Under the pieces are notes generated by a model. It saw only the letters and a list, made by a program, of their open reading frames with translations. It made no database searches and had not been told where the DNA came from. From Crossiella cryophila (GTDB lineage Bacteria > Actinomycetota > Actinomycetes > Mycobacteriales > Pseudonocardiaceae): DNA of 64,000 nt. Made by a program: the position numbers and the translations under genes. Of this stretch, positions 50,765-58,791 are shown one piece after another (position 1 is the first letter of the stretch; every line of letters begins with the position of its first letter). The DNA lies in assembly GCF_014204915.1 (NCBI RefSeq), contig NZ_JACHMH010000001.1, positions 8,271,501 to 8,335,500 on the forward strand, in the 5' to 3' direction.

Positions 50765-50780
50765 TGGAGATTGATCTCCG
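50765..50780. promoter_or_regulatory. TetR operator of the SDR gene
   Basis: TGGAGAT-TG-ATCTCCG is a full GGAGAT-NN-ATCTCC dyad 52 bp before the SDR start. A TATCTT -10-like box lies just upstream (about 50755-50760). Confidence 0.78.
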
Positions 50781-50832
50781 GTTGACGGTAGCGATAGCCG
50801 GGGATCGCCGTTCGAAGACAAGGAACACTGGG

Positions 50833-51684
50833 ATGTCACCATCACGCGCCCCCCTCACCTGGTTCGTCACCGGCGCGTCGCGGGGCCTTGGGTTTCACTG
50901 GGTCACTGCCGCCTTGGCGCGCGGTGACCAGGTTGCCGCCACGTCACGGAGTGCCGCGTCGCTCGAGCCCCTGGTCGCCAAGTTCGGTGAGCAGGTTCTG
51001 GCCCTTGAGTTCGATGTCGCCGACGCCGCGGCGGCCAAGCAGGCGATCCATGCCGCCGAGGATCACTTCGACGGGATCGACGTGCTCGTCAACAATGCGG
51101 GTCAGGCTCTGCTGGGGACGGTGGAGGAGGTCTCCGAGGAGCAGGCTCGGGCCCAGTACGAGGTGAACTTCTTCGGGCCGCTGTGGACGACGCGGGCGGC
51201 ATTGCCCGGTATGCGGGCCCAGGGTCACGGGCGCGTCATCCAGGTTTCGTCGTACGGCGGTCTGGTGGCGTACCCGACCATGGGGCTCTACCACTCGTCC
51301 AAGTGGGCGCTGGAGGCCATGAGTCAGGCGCTCGCGGCCGAGGTCGCCGGTCAGGGTATCCACGTGACGCTGGTCGAGCCCTTGACGTTCGCGACAGAAC
51401 TCGGTGCCAAGGCTCCGGCGGTCGAGCCGATGCCCGAGTACGACGCGGTGCGCCAGGGGCTCATGGCCGGTGCGGCGGACAGCCCGTTCGTGACGGGCGA
51501 TCCGGCCGCCACCGCGGCGGCCATCCTCGCGATCGTCGACGCGCCGGAGCCGCCGCTGCGGGTGCTGTTCGGTGTCAACGGCATCGAGCCGATGCGAGCG
51601 GAGTACGCGAGCAGGATCGCGGAGTTCGAGAAGTGGGATCACATCGCTCGGCTGGCGCAAGGTGCGGGACCTGCCGGGCAGTAG
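50833..51684 (+). CDS. Short-chain dehydrogenase/reductase
   Basis: This 283-residue classical SDR has the cofactor motif TGASRGLG (13-20), NNAG at the end of strand 4, and the catalytic Ser (VIQVSSYGG) with Tyr and Lys in YHSSK. It oxidises or reduces a hydroxyl/keto group with NAD(P). The ATG at 50833 follows AAGGAACACTGGG. It diverges from the secreted hydrolase, and both promoters have the same TetR operator, so they are probably induced together. A hairpin terminator follows. Confidence 0.9.
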   Translation: MSPSRAPLTWFVTGASRGLGFHWVTAALARGDQVAATSRSAASLEPLVAKFGEQVLALEFDVADAAAAKQAIHAAEDHFDGIDVLVNNAGQALLGTVEEVSEEQARAQYEVNFFGPLWTTRAALPGMRAQGHGRVIQVSSYGGLVAYPTMGLYHSSKWALEAMSQALAAEVAGQGIHVTLVEPLTFATELGAKAPAVEPMPEYDAVRQGLMAGAADSPFVTGDPAATAAAILAIVDAPEPPLRVLFGVNGIEPMRAEYASRIAEFEKWDHIARLAQGAGPAGQ

Positions 51685-51696
51685 GCGCCGGTCGCC

Positions 51697-51725
51697 GGGA
51701 GCGGCACCTCGGAAGCGCCGCTCCC
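51697..51725 (+). terminator. Terminator of the SDR gene
   Basis: GGGAGCGGC and GCCGCTCCC form a perfect 9-bp stem over an 11-base loop, 12 bp after the SDR stop. Confidence 0.7.
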
Positions 51726-51777
51726 CCGCGGCTCCGCGGGATGTGCTTCGCCGATCATCAGCCGCCGCGCCGCCCGG

Positions 51778-52110
51778 TCACCCGGTCCGCGGCACCGGCG
51801 GCCAGGCGGGGCGGGTGATCTCGGCCGCCCGGTCGAGCGCCGCGACGATGTCAGCCGGCAGCGGTCCGGCTTCGGCAGCGGCGAGCCGCCAAGGGGTTGC
51901 AGGCGTGGAAGCGGATGTCGTGCCGGCGAAGCTCCGGCAGGAGTTCGGGCTCGACGGCGCGGCTGATCGCGTTGTAGAGACCCAGCTCGTCGAACGCCCC
52001 CTGCTCGTGCAACCGCGCACCCGCGCCGGATCGTCGATGCGGACACCGCGGCCGCGATAGCCGAACGTCATGGTGCCCAAGATGATCCGCGCGACGGGAT
52101 CGTGGTCCAT
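51778..52110 (-). pseudogene. Decayed aldo/keto reductase (aflatoxin-aldehyde-reductase-like)
   Basis: The ATG at 52108-52110 has a good GGAGG and begins MDHDPVARIILGTMTFGYRG, a normal start for this AKR group. After about 30 codons the frame shifts: another frame carries GAFDELGLYNAISRAVEPEL and RRHDIRFHACNPLA, a piece from the middle of the same family. The original frame then resumes with GPLPADIVAALDRAAEI, a normal C-terminus. Some 170-200 residues of the barrel are missing, including most catalytic residues. A TetR operator lies upstream, so it was probably once part of the same regulon. Confidence 0.8.
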
Positions 52111-52158
52111 GGTCACTCCTCCGGAGCAGCCCGAGCCGCGGAGCAGCTCGAGCCGATA

Positions 52159-52174
52159 CGGAGATTCATCTCCG
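52159..52174. promoter_or_regulatory. TetR operator 1 in the tetR/AKR promoter
   Basis: CGGAGAT-TC-ATCTCCG is a full dyad of the GGAGAT-NN-ATCTCC type between the decayed AKR gene and tetR. Its centre is 36 bp from that of the next operator. Confidence 0.78.
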
Positions 52175-52194
52175 CTTATCTCGGGTTAGCCTAC

Positions 52195-52210
52195 TGGAGA
52201 TGCTTCTCCG
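52195..52210. promoter_or_regulatory. TetR operator 2 in the tetR promoter
   Basis: TGGAGAT-GC-TTCTCCG is a one-mismatch copy of the same dyad, 29 bp before the tetR GTG. It is the expected autoregulatory site. Confidence 0.75.
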
Positions 52211-52239
52211 GTAACTGCTCCACCCGAAGGGGGACGCGC

Positions 52240-52914
52240 GTGCGCAGCGATGCCGCCCAGAACCGTCAGGCGCTTGTCGATGCGGCGCTGAGACTGTTCA
52301 ACGAGCGTGGGCTCACGCCTACTCTCGACGAGGTCGCACGCGCGGCGGGGGTCGGCGTCGGTACCGCCTATCGCCATTTCCCGAACAAGACGGCACTGGC
52401 ATTCGCCGCTCTGGAAGCATCGTTGGAGTCGATGCTGCAGGCTGCCGAGGCGGCGGCCTTGATGCCGGACGGCTGGGCAGGGCTGGCCGAGTTCTTCGAG
52501 GTCACGATCGAGCCGCAGGCGACCCAGCAGGTCCTCCGGGATGTGCTGGCCACTGATCCGGAGTCGGCGCCGATGCTGGAGGTGCATCGCCGGATCGGCG
52601 ACAGCCTGGGCACGCTACTGGCGAAGGCGAGGAAGCAGGGCTCCATCCGCGAGGATGTGGTGGTTTCCGACCTCGCGGTGCTGGCCACCCTGCTGGGTGA
52701 GGTCGTGCGGCTGTTCGGTCCCGTGGCGCCGGAACTCTGGCGGCGATTCTTGCCGCTGCTTCTCGACGGGCTCAGGCCGGGATCGACGACCGCACTGCCG
52801 GTCGGGCCCTTGACCAAGGAAGACTTCATCGCCGGCATGGCGGCGCAAGCACGTGCCGCGGATGCGCGGCGCCCAGGCCCGAAGCGCCGGGGCGCCAAAC
52901 AGCCGTCCTCCTGA
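52240..52914 (+). CDS. TetR-family regulator of the hydrolase/SDR cluster
   Basis: This 224-residue protein has a TetR helix-turn-helix (ALRLFNERGLTPTLDEVARA, then AGVGVGTAYRHFPNKTAL) and a ligand-binding domain of the SACE_7040/YcdC-like type. The GTG at 52240 follows GAAGGGGGA. Four near-identical dyads in its own promoter and in the promoters of the hydrolase, the SDR and the decayed AKR gene point to it as their repressor. The C-terminal tail is basic (RRPGPKRRGAK). Inducer unknown. Confidence 0.9.
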   Translation: MRSDAAQNRQALVDAALRLFNERGLTPTLDEVARAAGVGVGTAYRHFPNKTALAFAALEASLESMLQAAEAAALMPDGWAGLAEFFEVTIEPQATQQVLRDVLATDPESAPMLEVHRRIGDSLGTLLAKARKQGSIREDVVVSDLAVLATLLGEVVRLFGPVAPELWRRFLPLLLDGLRPGSTTALPVGPLTKEDFIAGMAAQARAADARRPGPKRRGAKQPSS

Positions 52915-52920
52915 CAGCCC

Positions 52921-52959
52921 GCGATCCGGTGGTGGGCAGGCGGCCCACCACCGGATCGC
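52921..52959. terminator. Bidirectional terminator between tetR and pdxS
   Basis: GCGATCCGGTGGTGGGC and its exact complement form a 17-bp stem over an AGGCG loop between the two convergent genes, 6 bp after the tetR stop. Confidence 0.85.
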
Positions 52960-52997
52960 GCTGGAATCCGAGGCGAAACGGCCCCAAGGCCGGTCGG

Positions 52998-53897
52998 CTA
53001 CCAGCCTCGGGTGGCGAGGCGCTGGGAGTCGGGGAGGTCGGAGATGTTGATGCCGACCATGGCCTCGCCCAGGCCGCGGGAGACCTTGGCGATGACGTCG
53101 GGGTCGTCGTGGAAGGTGGTGGCCTTGACGATGGCCTCGGCGCGCTTGGCGGGGTCGCCGGACTTGAAGATGCCGGAGCCGACGAAGACGCCCTCGGCGC
53201 CGAGCTGCATCATCATGGCGGCGTCCGCCGGGGTGGCGATGCCGCCCGCGGTGAACAGGACCACGGGGAGTTTGCCGAGCTGGGCGATTTCCTTGACCAG
53301 CTCGTACGGGGCGCGCAGTTCCTTGGCGGCGACGAAGAGTTCCGGCTCGTCGAGCAGGGTGAGCTTGCGGATGTCGGCGCGGATCTGGCGCATGTGCCGG
53401 GTCGCCTCGACCACGTTGCCGGTGCCGGCCTCGCCCTTGGAGCGGATCATGGCCGCGCCCTCGCTGATGCGGCGCAGGGCCTCGCCCAGGTTGGTGGCGC
53501 CGCAGACGAACGGGACGGTGTAGTCCCACTTGTCGATGTGGTGGGCCTCGTCGGCGGGGGTCAGCACCTCGGACTCGTCGATGTAGTCCACGCCGATCGA
53601 CTGCAGGACCTGGGCCTCGGCGAAGTGGCCGATGCGGGCCTTGGCCATCACCGGGATGGACACGGCGGCGATGATGCCGTCGATCATGTCCGGGTCGCTC
53701 ATCCGGGCGACGCCGCCCTGGACCCGGATGTCGGCGGGGACCCGCTCCAGGGCCATCACCGCGACGGCGCCGGCGTCCTCGGCGATCTTGGCCTGTTCCG
53801 GGGTGACCACGTCCATGATCACGCCGCCCTTGAGCATCTCGGCCATACCGCGCTTGACCCGCGCGGTGCCGACGGCCTGGATGTCACTGGAGGTCAC
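52998..53897 (-). CDS. pdxS: Pyridoxal 5'-phosphate synthase lyase subunit PdxS
   Basis: This 299-residue TIM-barrel enzyme makes PLP from ribose 5-phosphate, glyceraldehyde 3-phosphate and ammonia from PdxT. The two catalytic lysines are in [11 protein letters not shown] and [11 protein letters not shown]. Strong family blocks include [15 protein letters not shown] and [20 protein letters not shown]. The GTG at 53895-53897 is the start. In mycobacteria pdxS lies beside pdxT; here they are 10.4 kb apart in the same direction. Confidence 0.96.
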   Translation of the reverse strand: MTSSDIQAVGTARVKRGMAEMLKGGVIMDVVTPEQAKIAEDAGAVAVMALERVPADIRVQGGVARMSDPDMIDGIIAAVSIPVMAKARIGHFAEAQVLQSIGVDYIDESEVLTPADEAHHIDKWDYTVPFVCGATNLGEALRRISEGAAMIRSKGEAGTGNVVEATRHMRQIRADIRKLTLLDEPELFVAAKELRAPYELVKEIAQLGKLPVVLFTAGGIATPADAAMMMQLGAEGVFVGSGIFKSGDPAKRAEAIVKATTFHDDPDVIAKVSRGLGEAMVGINISDLPDSQRLATRGW

Positions 53898-54055
53898 TGG
53901 TGTCCTGCCCAACTGTGCTCTGAAGTGGGAAAACCCACTCCGGTGGATGACTGGGAACCACATGCTACGTCCGCGCGCGGCCCCTCAAAGTGGCCAATTC
54001 CGCGCGATTTGAGCAGGCCAGTTACCCGCGTCACCCCACTGCCCCGGATGGTGGC

Positions 54056-54571
54056 TCAGCCTGCGCCGAACCGCCAGCGGGTCATGCTCTCCCCGTCCCG
54101 CGCCCAGCCGAAGACCACCCGCGGCCGCACCAGGTACGCCGGGCCGCCCTGACCGCCCTCCCCGGCCAACCGGCCGTCGGCCAGGTGCAGGGGCCAGCGG
54201 TACTTCTCGCGCAGGGCCTCGGCCAGGCGGAGCAGGTCCAGCTGGGCGGTGACCAGGGCGGCCTCGCCCTCCACGATGACCACCTCGTCGCCGCTTTCCA
54301 GGTGCACGCTGATCTCCCGGCTCACTGCCAGGTTGCGCACCGCGGCCGAGCCGGTCACGAAGCAGAAACCCGCAGGTAGCCACACCCCCCACACCGGCCG
54401 GGTGTGCGGTCGCCTGCCCGCGCCGGCGGTGGCGATCCAGTAGTTGCGGGCGTCCTCCAGGCGGTAGCGGGCCCAGTCCCAGTCGAGCAGGTGCGCGCCG
54501 GTGGCCCGGACACCGCCGCGGCTGGGCCGGGAGGTGCGCGGACGGGGCAGCGGGGTCAGCAGCTCACTCAT
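54056..54571 (-). CDS. Pyridoxamine 5'-phosphate oxidase-like flavin/F420-binding protein
   Basis: This 171-residue split-barrel protein has NYWIATAGAGRRPHTRPVWG, the usual PPOX strand pair, then FCFVTGSAAVRNLAVSREIS and VVIVEGEAALV. Such proteins bind FMN or F420. It is not a clear PdxH, and a role in vitamin B6 metabolism should not be inferred only from the nearby pdxS. The ATG at 54569-54571 gives a normal length. Upstream, 54572-54698 separates it from the divergent EF-G-like gene. Confidence 0.82.
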   Translation of the reverse strand: MSELLTPLPRPRTSRPSRGGVRATGAHLLDWDWARYRLEDARNYWIATAGAGRRPHTRPVWGVWLPAGFCFVTGSAAVRNLAVSREISVHLESGDEVVIVEGEAALVTAQLDLLRLAEALREKYRWPLHLADGRLAGEGGQGGPAYLVRPRVVFGWARDGESMTRWRFGAG

Positions 54572-54698
54572 CACCGCAATTAGTACTCCCGGATGGTGCG
54601 CGCGCCCTGGGGTGGACGCCACCAGGGCATCGGGTGTGAGATCGGACACATCCAACGCGCGGTCGGATCAGGCCGGCCGTTCGGGAGGTGGAAGTCCC

Positions 54699-56783
54699 AT
54701 GGGCACCAAGCACTCGGACAACGGCCATGCCGGCGGCCAGGTCGCTGTAGCCGACCCCACCAAGGTGCGCAACGTCGTGCTGGTCGGACCGTCGGGTTCC
54801 GGGAAGACCACGCTCACCGAGGCGTTGCTGGCGGCGGCGGGGGTGATCAACCGCACCGGCTCGGTCACCGAGGGGACCACGGTGTGCGACCACGATCCGG
54901 CGGCGGTGCGGCAGCAGCGCTCGGTCGGGCTGTCGGTGGCCCCGTTCATGCACCGCGAGGTCAAGGTCAACCTGATCGACACCCCCGGGTACGCCGATTT
55001 CGTCGGCGAGCTGCGCGCCGGTTTACGCGCCGCCGACGCCGCGTTGTTCGTGGTGTGCGCGGCTGAGGGGGTTGACGCGGCCACGGTGGCGCTGTGGCAG
55101 GAGTGCGCCGCGGTGGGCATGCCGCGCGCGGTGGTCATCGCCCGCTGCGACCACCAGCGCGCCGACATCGGCGCCGAGATCACCGCCTGCCGGGACGCTT
55201 TCGGCGACGGTGTGCTGCCGCTGTACCTGCCGCTGCGCACCGGCGGCCGGCTGTCCGGGCTGGTCGGGTTGATCACCGGGACGCCGCCGGCGGCGATGGC
55301 CGAGGAGTTCGCGGCGGCCAGGGACACCCTGATCGAGGGGATCATCGCCGAGAGCGAGGACGAGTCCCTGCTGGAGCGCTACCTGGAGGGCGGGGACCTC
55401 GACCAGGGCGTGCTGATCGCCGATCTGGAGACCGCGGTGGCGCGGGGCTCCTTCCACCCGGTGATCCCGGTCTGCGCCACCACCGGCCTGGGCGTGCCGG
55501 AGTTGCTGGAGATGCTGACCAGGGCCTTCCCCTCCCCCGCCGAGCACGAGCCGCCCGAGGTGACCGGCACCGACGGCATCCCGCGCCCGCGCCTGGCCGC
55601 CGACCCGGACGGGCCACTGGTGGCCGAGGTGGTGCGCACCGCGGTGGACTCCTATGTCGGCCGGGTCTCCCTGGTGCGGGTGTTCTCCGGGACGTTGCGG
55701 CCGGAGCGGCCGGTGCACATCTCCGGGCACGGCATGGCCGAGCGCGGGCACGAGGACCACGACAACGACGAGCGGGTGGCGCACGTCTACTCCCCGCTGG
55801 GCGCGACCCTGCGCGAGGTGCCCTATTGCGTGGCCGGGGACCTGTGCGCGCTGACCAAGCTCACCTCGGCCGAGACCGGGGACACCGTGTCCGCGCCGGA
55901 GGATCCGCTGCTGGTGCGCCCGTGGGACATGCCGGAGCCGCTGCTGCCGGTGGCGGTGCTGGCCCGCACCCGCAGCGATGAGGACACCCTGGCGCGCAAC
56001 CTGGCCAAGCTCGCCGCGAGCGATCCGACGCTGCGGCTGGAGCGCAACGCCGAGACGCACCAGCTGGTGCTGTGGTGCATGGGCGAGGCGCACGCCGATG
56101 TGGTGCTGCAGCGGCTGCGGGCCGGGGGCGCGGAGGTGGACACCGAGGACGTGCGGGTGCCGCTGCGGGAGACCTTCGCCAAGGCGGGCAAGGGACACGG
56201 GCGGCATGTGAAGCAGTCCGGCGGGCACGGCCAGTACGCGGTGTGCGATCTGGTGATCGAGCCGCTGCCGCGCGGGTCCGGGCTGGAGTTCGTGGACCGG
56301 GTGGTCGGCGGTTCGGTGCCGCACCAGTTCATCCCGAGCGTGGAGAAGGGCGTGCGGGCCCAGATGGCCAGGGGCCTGCAGGCCGGGTATCCGGTGGTGG
56401 ACCTGCGGGTGAGCCTGGTCGACGGCAAGGCGCACAGCGTGGACTCCTCCGACGCGGCCTTCCAGACCGCGGCCTCACTGGCGATGAAGGAGGCGGCCGC
56501 CGCGGCCGGGATCGCGTTGCTGGAACCCCTGGACGAGGTCGCGGTGCTGCTGCCCGACGACCACCTGGGCACCGTGCTGGGTGACCTGTCCGGCCGTCGC
56601 GGCCGGGTGCTGGGCACCGAGGCTGCCGGGTCGGGGCGGACGCTGGTGCGCGCGGAGGTGCCGTGCGTGGAGTTGTTGCGCTACGCCATCGATCTGCGTT
56701 CGCTGACCTCGGGCACCGCGACCTTCACCCGCCGTTTCGTGCGCTACGACCCGCTGCCGGAGGCCATCGCCGCCAAACTCTGA
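54699..56783 (+). CDS. Elongation factor G-like protein EF-G2
   Basis: This 694-residue translational GTPase has the P-loop GPSGSGKTT (30-38), the switch II DTPGYADF and the five-domain EF-G layout (domain IV GKGHGRHVKQSGGHGQYAVC, domain V LGTVLGDLSGRRGRVLGTE). The specificity motif NKxD is replaced by ARCD (VIARCDHQRAD), a deviation typical of the actinobacterial EF-G-like group (Rv0120c type). Such proteins are not the main translocase, and their role on the ribosome is unsettled. The ATG follows GGGAGGTGG. No other translation gene is adjacent. Confidence 0.9.
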   Translation: MGTKHSDNGHAGGQVAVADPTKVRNVVLVGPSGSGKTTLTEALLAAAGVINRTGSVTEGTTVCDHDPAAVRQQRSVGLSVAPFMHREVKVNLIDTPGYADFVGELRAGLRAADAALFVVCAAEGVDAATVALWQECAAVGMPRAVVIARCDHQRADIGAEITACRDAFGDGVLPLYLPLRTGGRLSGLVGLITGTPPAAMAEEFAAARDTLIEGIIAESEDESLLERYLEGGDLDQGVLIADLETAVARGSFHPVIPVCATTGLGVPELLEMLTRAFPSPAEHEPPEVTGTDGIPRPRLAADPDGPLVAEVVRTAVDSYVGRVSLVRVFSGTLRPERPVHISGHGMAERGHEDHDNDERVAHVYSPLGATLREVPYCVAGDLCALTKLTSAETGDTVSAPEDPLLVRPWDMPEPLLPVAVLARTRSDEDTLARNLAKLAASDPTLRLERNAETHQLVLWCMGEAHADVVLQRLRAGGAEVDTEDVRVPLRETFAKAGKGHGRHVKQSGGHGQYAVCDLVIEPLPRGSGLEFVDRVVGGSVPHQFIPSVEKGVRAQMARGLQAGYPVVDLRVSLVDGKAHSVDSSDAAFQTAASLAMKEAAAAAGIALLEPLDEVAVLLPDDHLGTVLGDLSGRRGRVLGTEAAGSGRTLVRAEVPCVELLRYAIDLRSLTSGTATFTRRFVRYDPLPEAIAAKL

Positions 56784-56848
56784 CTCCCGCCCCGAGGTAT
56801 GGACAGATGTCCCTGGTTCGGCGCTGCCGCCGTGGGTAGCGTCGGGCC

Positions 56849-57412
56849 ATGGGGGACAACGAGTTCACGCTGCCCGCCGGCGAGTCCGTTCGCTGGCGTG
56901 GGCGGCCGGGGAAGTTCCTGGTGCTGCGCGGGTTCGACCTGCCGGTGCTGATCATCACCACGCTCGGCGCGCTGGGCTTCCTGGCGGGCGTGGTGGGCGC
57001 GGTGTGGACGCAGTCGATCTTCATGATCACGGGCCCGGCCGGCGCACTGGGCTTGTTGTTCCTGGGCCCGTTCCAGCTCTTCCGCCGGGCGCGGGAGCTG
57101 CGTGCCACGGAGTACCTGCTCACCGACCGGCGGGTGCTGGCGGTCTGCACCGCGGGTGGGCGGCTGCGGACCTGGCAGCTCACGCTCGGCCCGGAGGACC
57201 CCGATCCCCGGCTGGCGCGGTCCTCGCGATCCGGTCAGCGGTCAGGCACGGTGGTGTTCGGCCGCGACGGCGACCACTGGCTGCCGTTCGGGTTCTCCCC
57301 GTACACCGAGAAGCCCTTGGTACTGCACGAGATCGAGTACCCGGAGCAGGTGTGCGGGCTGATCGTGGCGGCCTGGCACGCGCGGTCGGGACCGGCCGGC
57401 GCGGCCTGGTAG
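56849..57412 (+). CDS. Membrane protein with PH-like domain
   Basis: This 187-residue protein begins MGDNEFTLPAGESVRWRGRP. It has two membrane helices (VLIITTLGALGFLAGVVGAV, ITGPAGALGLLFLGPFQLF) and a soluble part with RATEYLLTDRRVLAV, which matches bacterial PH (bPH) domains. Function unknown. A truncated paralogue of its C-terminal half follows directly, evidence of an old tandem duplication. Confidence 0.78.
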   Translation: MGDNEFTLPAGESVRWRGRPGKFLVLRGFDLPVLIITTLGALGFLAGVVGAVWTQSIFMITGPAGALGLLFLGPFQLFRRARELRATEYLLTDRRVLAVCTAGGRLRTWQLTLGPEDPDPRLARSSRSGQRSGTVVFGRDGDHWLPFGFSPYTEKPLVLHEIEYPEQVCGLIVAAWHARSGPAGAAW

Positions 57413-57526
57413 ACCGCTGCGAGCGCTCCGGCCACCTGGGTCCGGTCGTAGGTGCAGGCGGGCAGGTCGCCGGTGCGCGCGGTTGCTGGTTGATCTGGTG
57501 TCCGGGCTGCCGATGCTGGTCGCGCC

Positions 57527-57702
57527 GCACCGAGTACATCGGCACCGACTACCGGGTGGCCGAGCCGCGGCTGCGCCGGGACGGTCCGAAGGCGGTGCTG
57601 GACCTCCCGCTCCGGCAGGTCACGCGGCTGCACGCGATCGAGCGGCCGGAACAGGTGCTGGCGATCATCGAGGCGGCCTCGCGGCGGAAGGCGGCGCCCT
57701 GA
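57527..57702 (+). pseudogene. Truncated paralogue of the preceding PH-like protein
   Basis: The frame reads RRTEYIGTDYRVAEPRLRRD, then LDLPLRQVTRLHAIERPEQV and LAIIEAASRRK, aligning with the C-terminal half of the preceding gene (TEYLLTDRRVLAV, LHEIEYPEQVCGLIVAAW). The N-terminal membrane half has no counterpart in frame, and there is no proper start. It looks like the remnant of a duplicated gene. The possible N-terminal bits VDLVSGLPMLV in another frame support a frameshift. Confidence 0.7.
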
Positions 57703-58791
57703 TCACCGGGCCAGCCGGGCCACGTCCCGCTGGCGGGCCGGGGCGTTGAGCGCGCTCCGGTAGACCTCCTCGATCCGCCCGGCCACCTCGGTCCAGTCGT
57801 ACCGCCGCACGCGGATCCGTCCGGCGGCCGCCAACCGCGCCCGTCGGGCCGGATCGGCCAGCAACGCGGCGAGTTTCGCTGCCAGCGCGACGGAATCCCC
57901 GACCGGGAAGGTCTCCCCCGCGCCGCCCAGCACCTCCCGGAAAGCCGTCAGATCACTGGCGAGCACGGGGGCGCCGGCGGCCATGGCCTCGGTGAGGACC
58001 ATGCCGAAGCTCTCGCCGCCGAGGTTGGGCGCGCAGTAGAGGTCCAGGCCGCGGAGCAGGCGGGCCTTGGTCGGGTCGTCGATGTGGCCGAGGTGGGTGA
58101 TGCGGGCGGACAGGGCCGGTCCGGCGGCGCGGTGCAGGGCTGACGGGTCGCCGGTGCCCGCGATGACCAGGTTCAGATCGGGGTGGGTGGGCAGTAGGTG
58201 GCGGGCGGCGGACAGCAGGACGGGCAGGCCCTTGCGGGGTTCGTCGTAGCGGCCGAGGAAGCCGATCGCGCCGGGTGGCAGCGGTAGCGGGGTGGCGGTG
58301 GCGAAGCGGGTGGCGTCGACGCCGTTGGGGATCTCGATCATGCCGGGGGTGCTGCGGGCGGTGGCGGAGACGGCGATCCGGGTGGTGACGCGGCGCAGCA
58401 ATGGCCGCAGCAGCGGGTTGCCTGCGGCCGGGGAGCTGGTGTGGAAGGTGGCCACCACGGGGCAGTCGGCCTGGGTGAGGGCGAGCAGGGACAGGCTGGG
58501 GGCGGCGGGTTCGTGCAGGTGCAGGACGTCGGGGCGGTGGGTGCGCAGCCAGCGGCGGACCCGGTGCAGGGCGCGCGGGCCGAAGGCGAGGCGGGCGACG
58601 GAGCCGTTGTAGGGGATGCCGAACGCGCCGCCAGCCGGGGTGACGTAGTCGGGCAGGTCGGCGTGCCGGGCGGGGGCGAGCACGGCGACCCGGTGGCCGC
58701 GCGCGCGGAGTTCGCGGGCCAGGTCGAGCACGTGGGTCTGCACGCCGCCGGGCACGTCGAAGGAGTACGGGCAGACCAGGCCGATCCTCAC
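57703..58791 (-). CDS. pimA: Phosphatidyl-myo-inositol alpha-mannosyltransferase (GT4)
   Basis: This 362-residue GT4 glycosyltransferase begins VRIGLVCPYSFDVPGGVQTH and has the GPGTP-like nucleotide site VIAGTGDPSAL and the donor-binding EX7E motif GGESFGMVLTEAMAAG. PimA adds the first mannose from GDP-mannose to phosphatidylinositol at the inner membrane face. The GTG at 58789-58791 overlaps the acyltransferase stop (GTGA). The order pgsA, acyltransferase, pimA is the same as mycobacterial Rv2612c-Rv2610c, which gives the assignment. Confidence 0.92.
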   Translation of the reverse strand: MRIGLVCPYSFDVPGGVQTHVLDLARELRARGHRVAVLAPARHADLPDYVTPAGGAFGIPYNGSVARLAFGPRALHRVRRWLRTHRPDVLHLHEPAAPSLSLLALTQADCPVVATFHTSSPAAGNPLLRPLLRRVTTRIAVSATARSTPGMIEIPNGVDATRFATATPLPLPPGAIGFLGRYDEPRKGLPVLLSAARHLLPTHPDLNLVIAGTGDPSALHRAAGPALSARITHLGHIDDPTKARLLRGLDLYCAPNLGGESFGMVLTEAMAAGAPVLASDLTAFREVLGGAGETFPVGDSVALAAKLAALLADPARRARLAAAGRIRVRRYDWTEVAGRIEEVYRSALNAPARQRDVARLAR

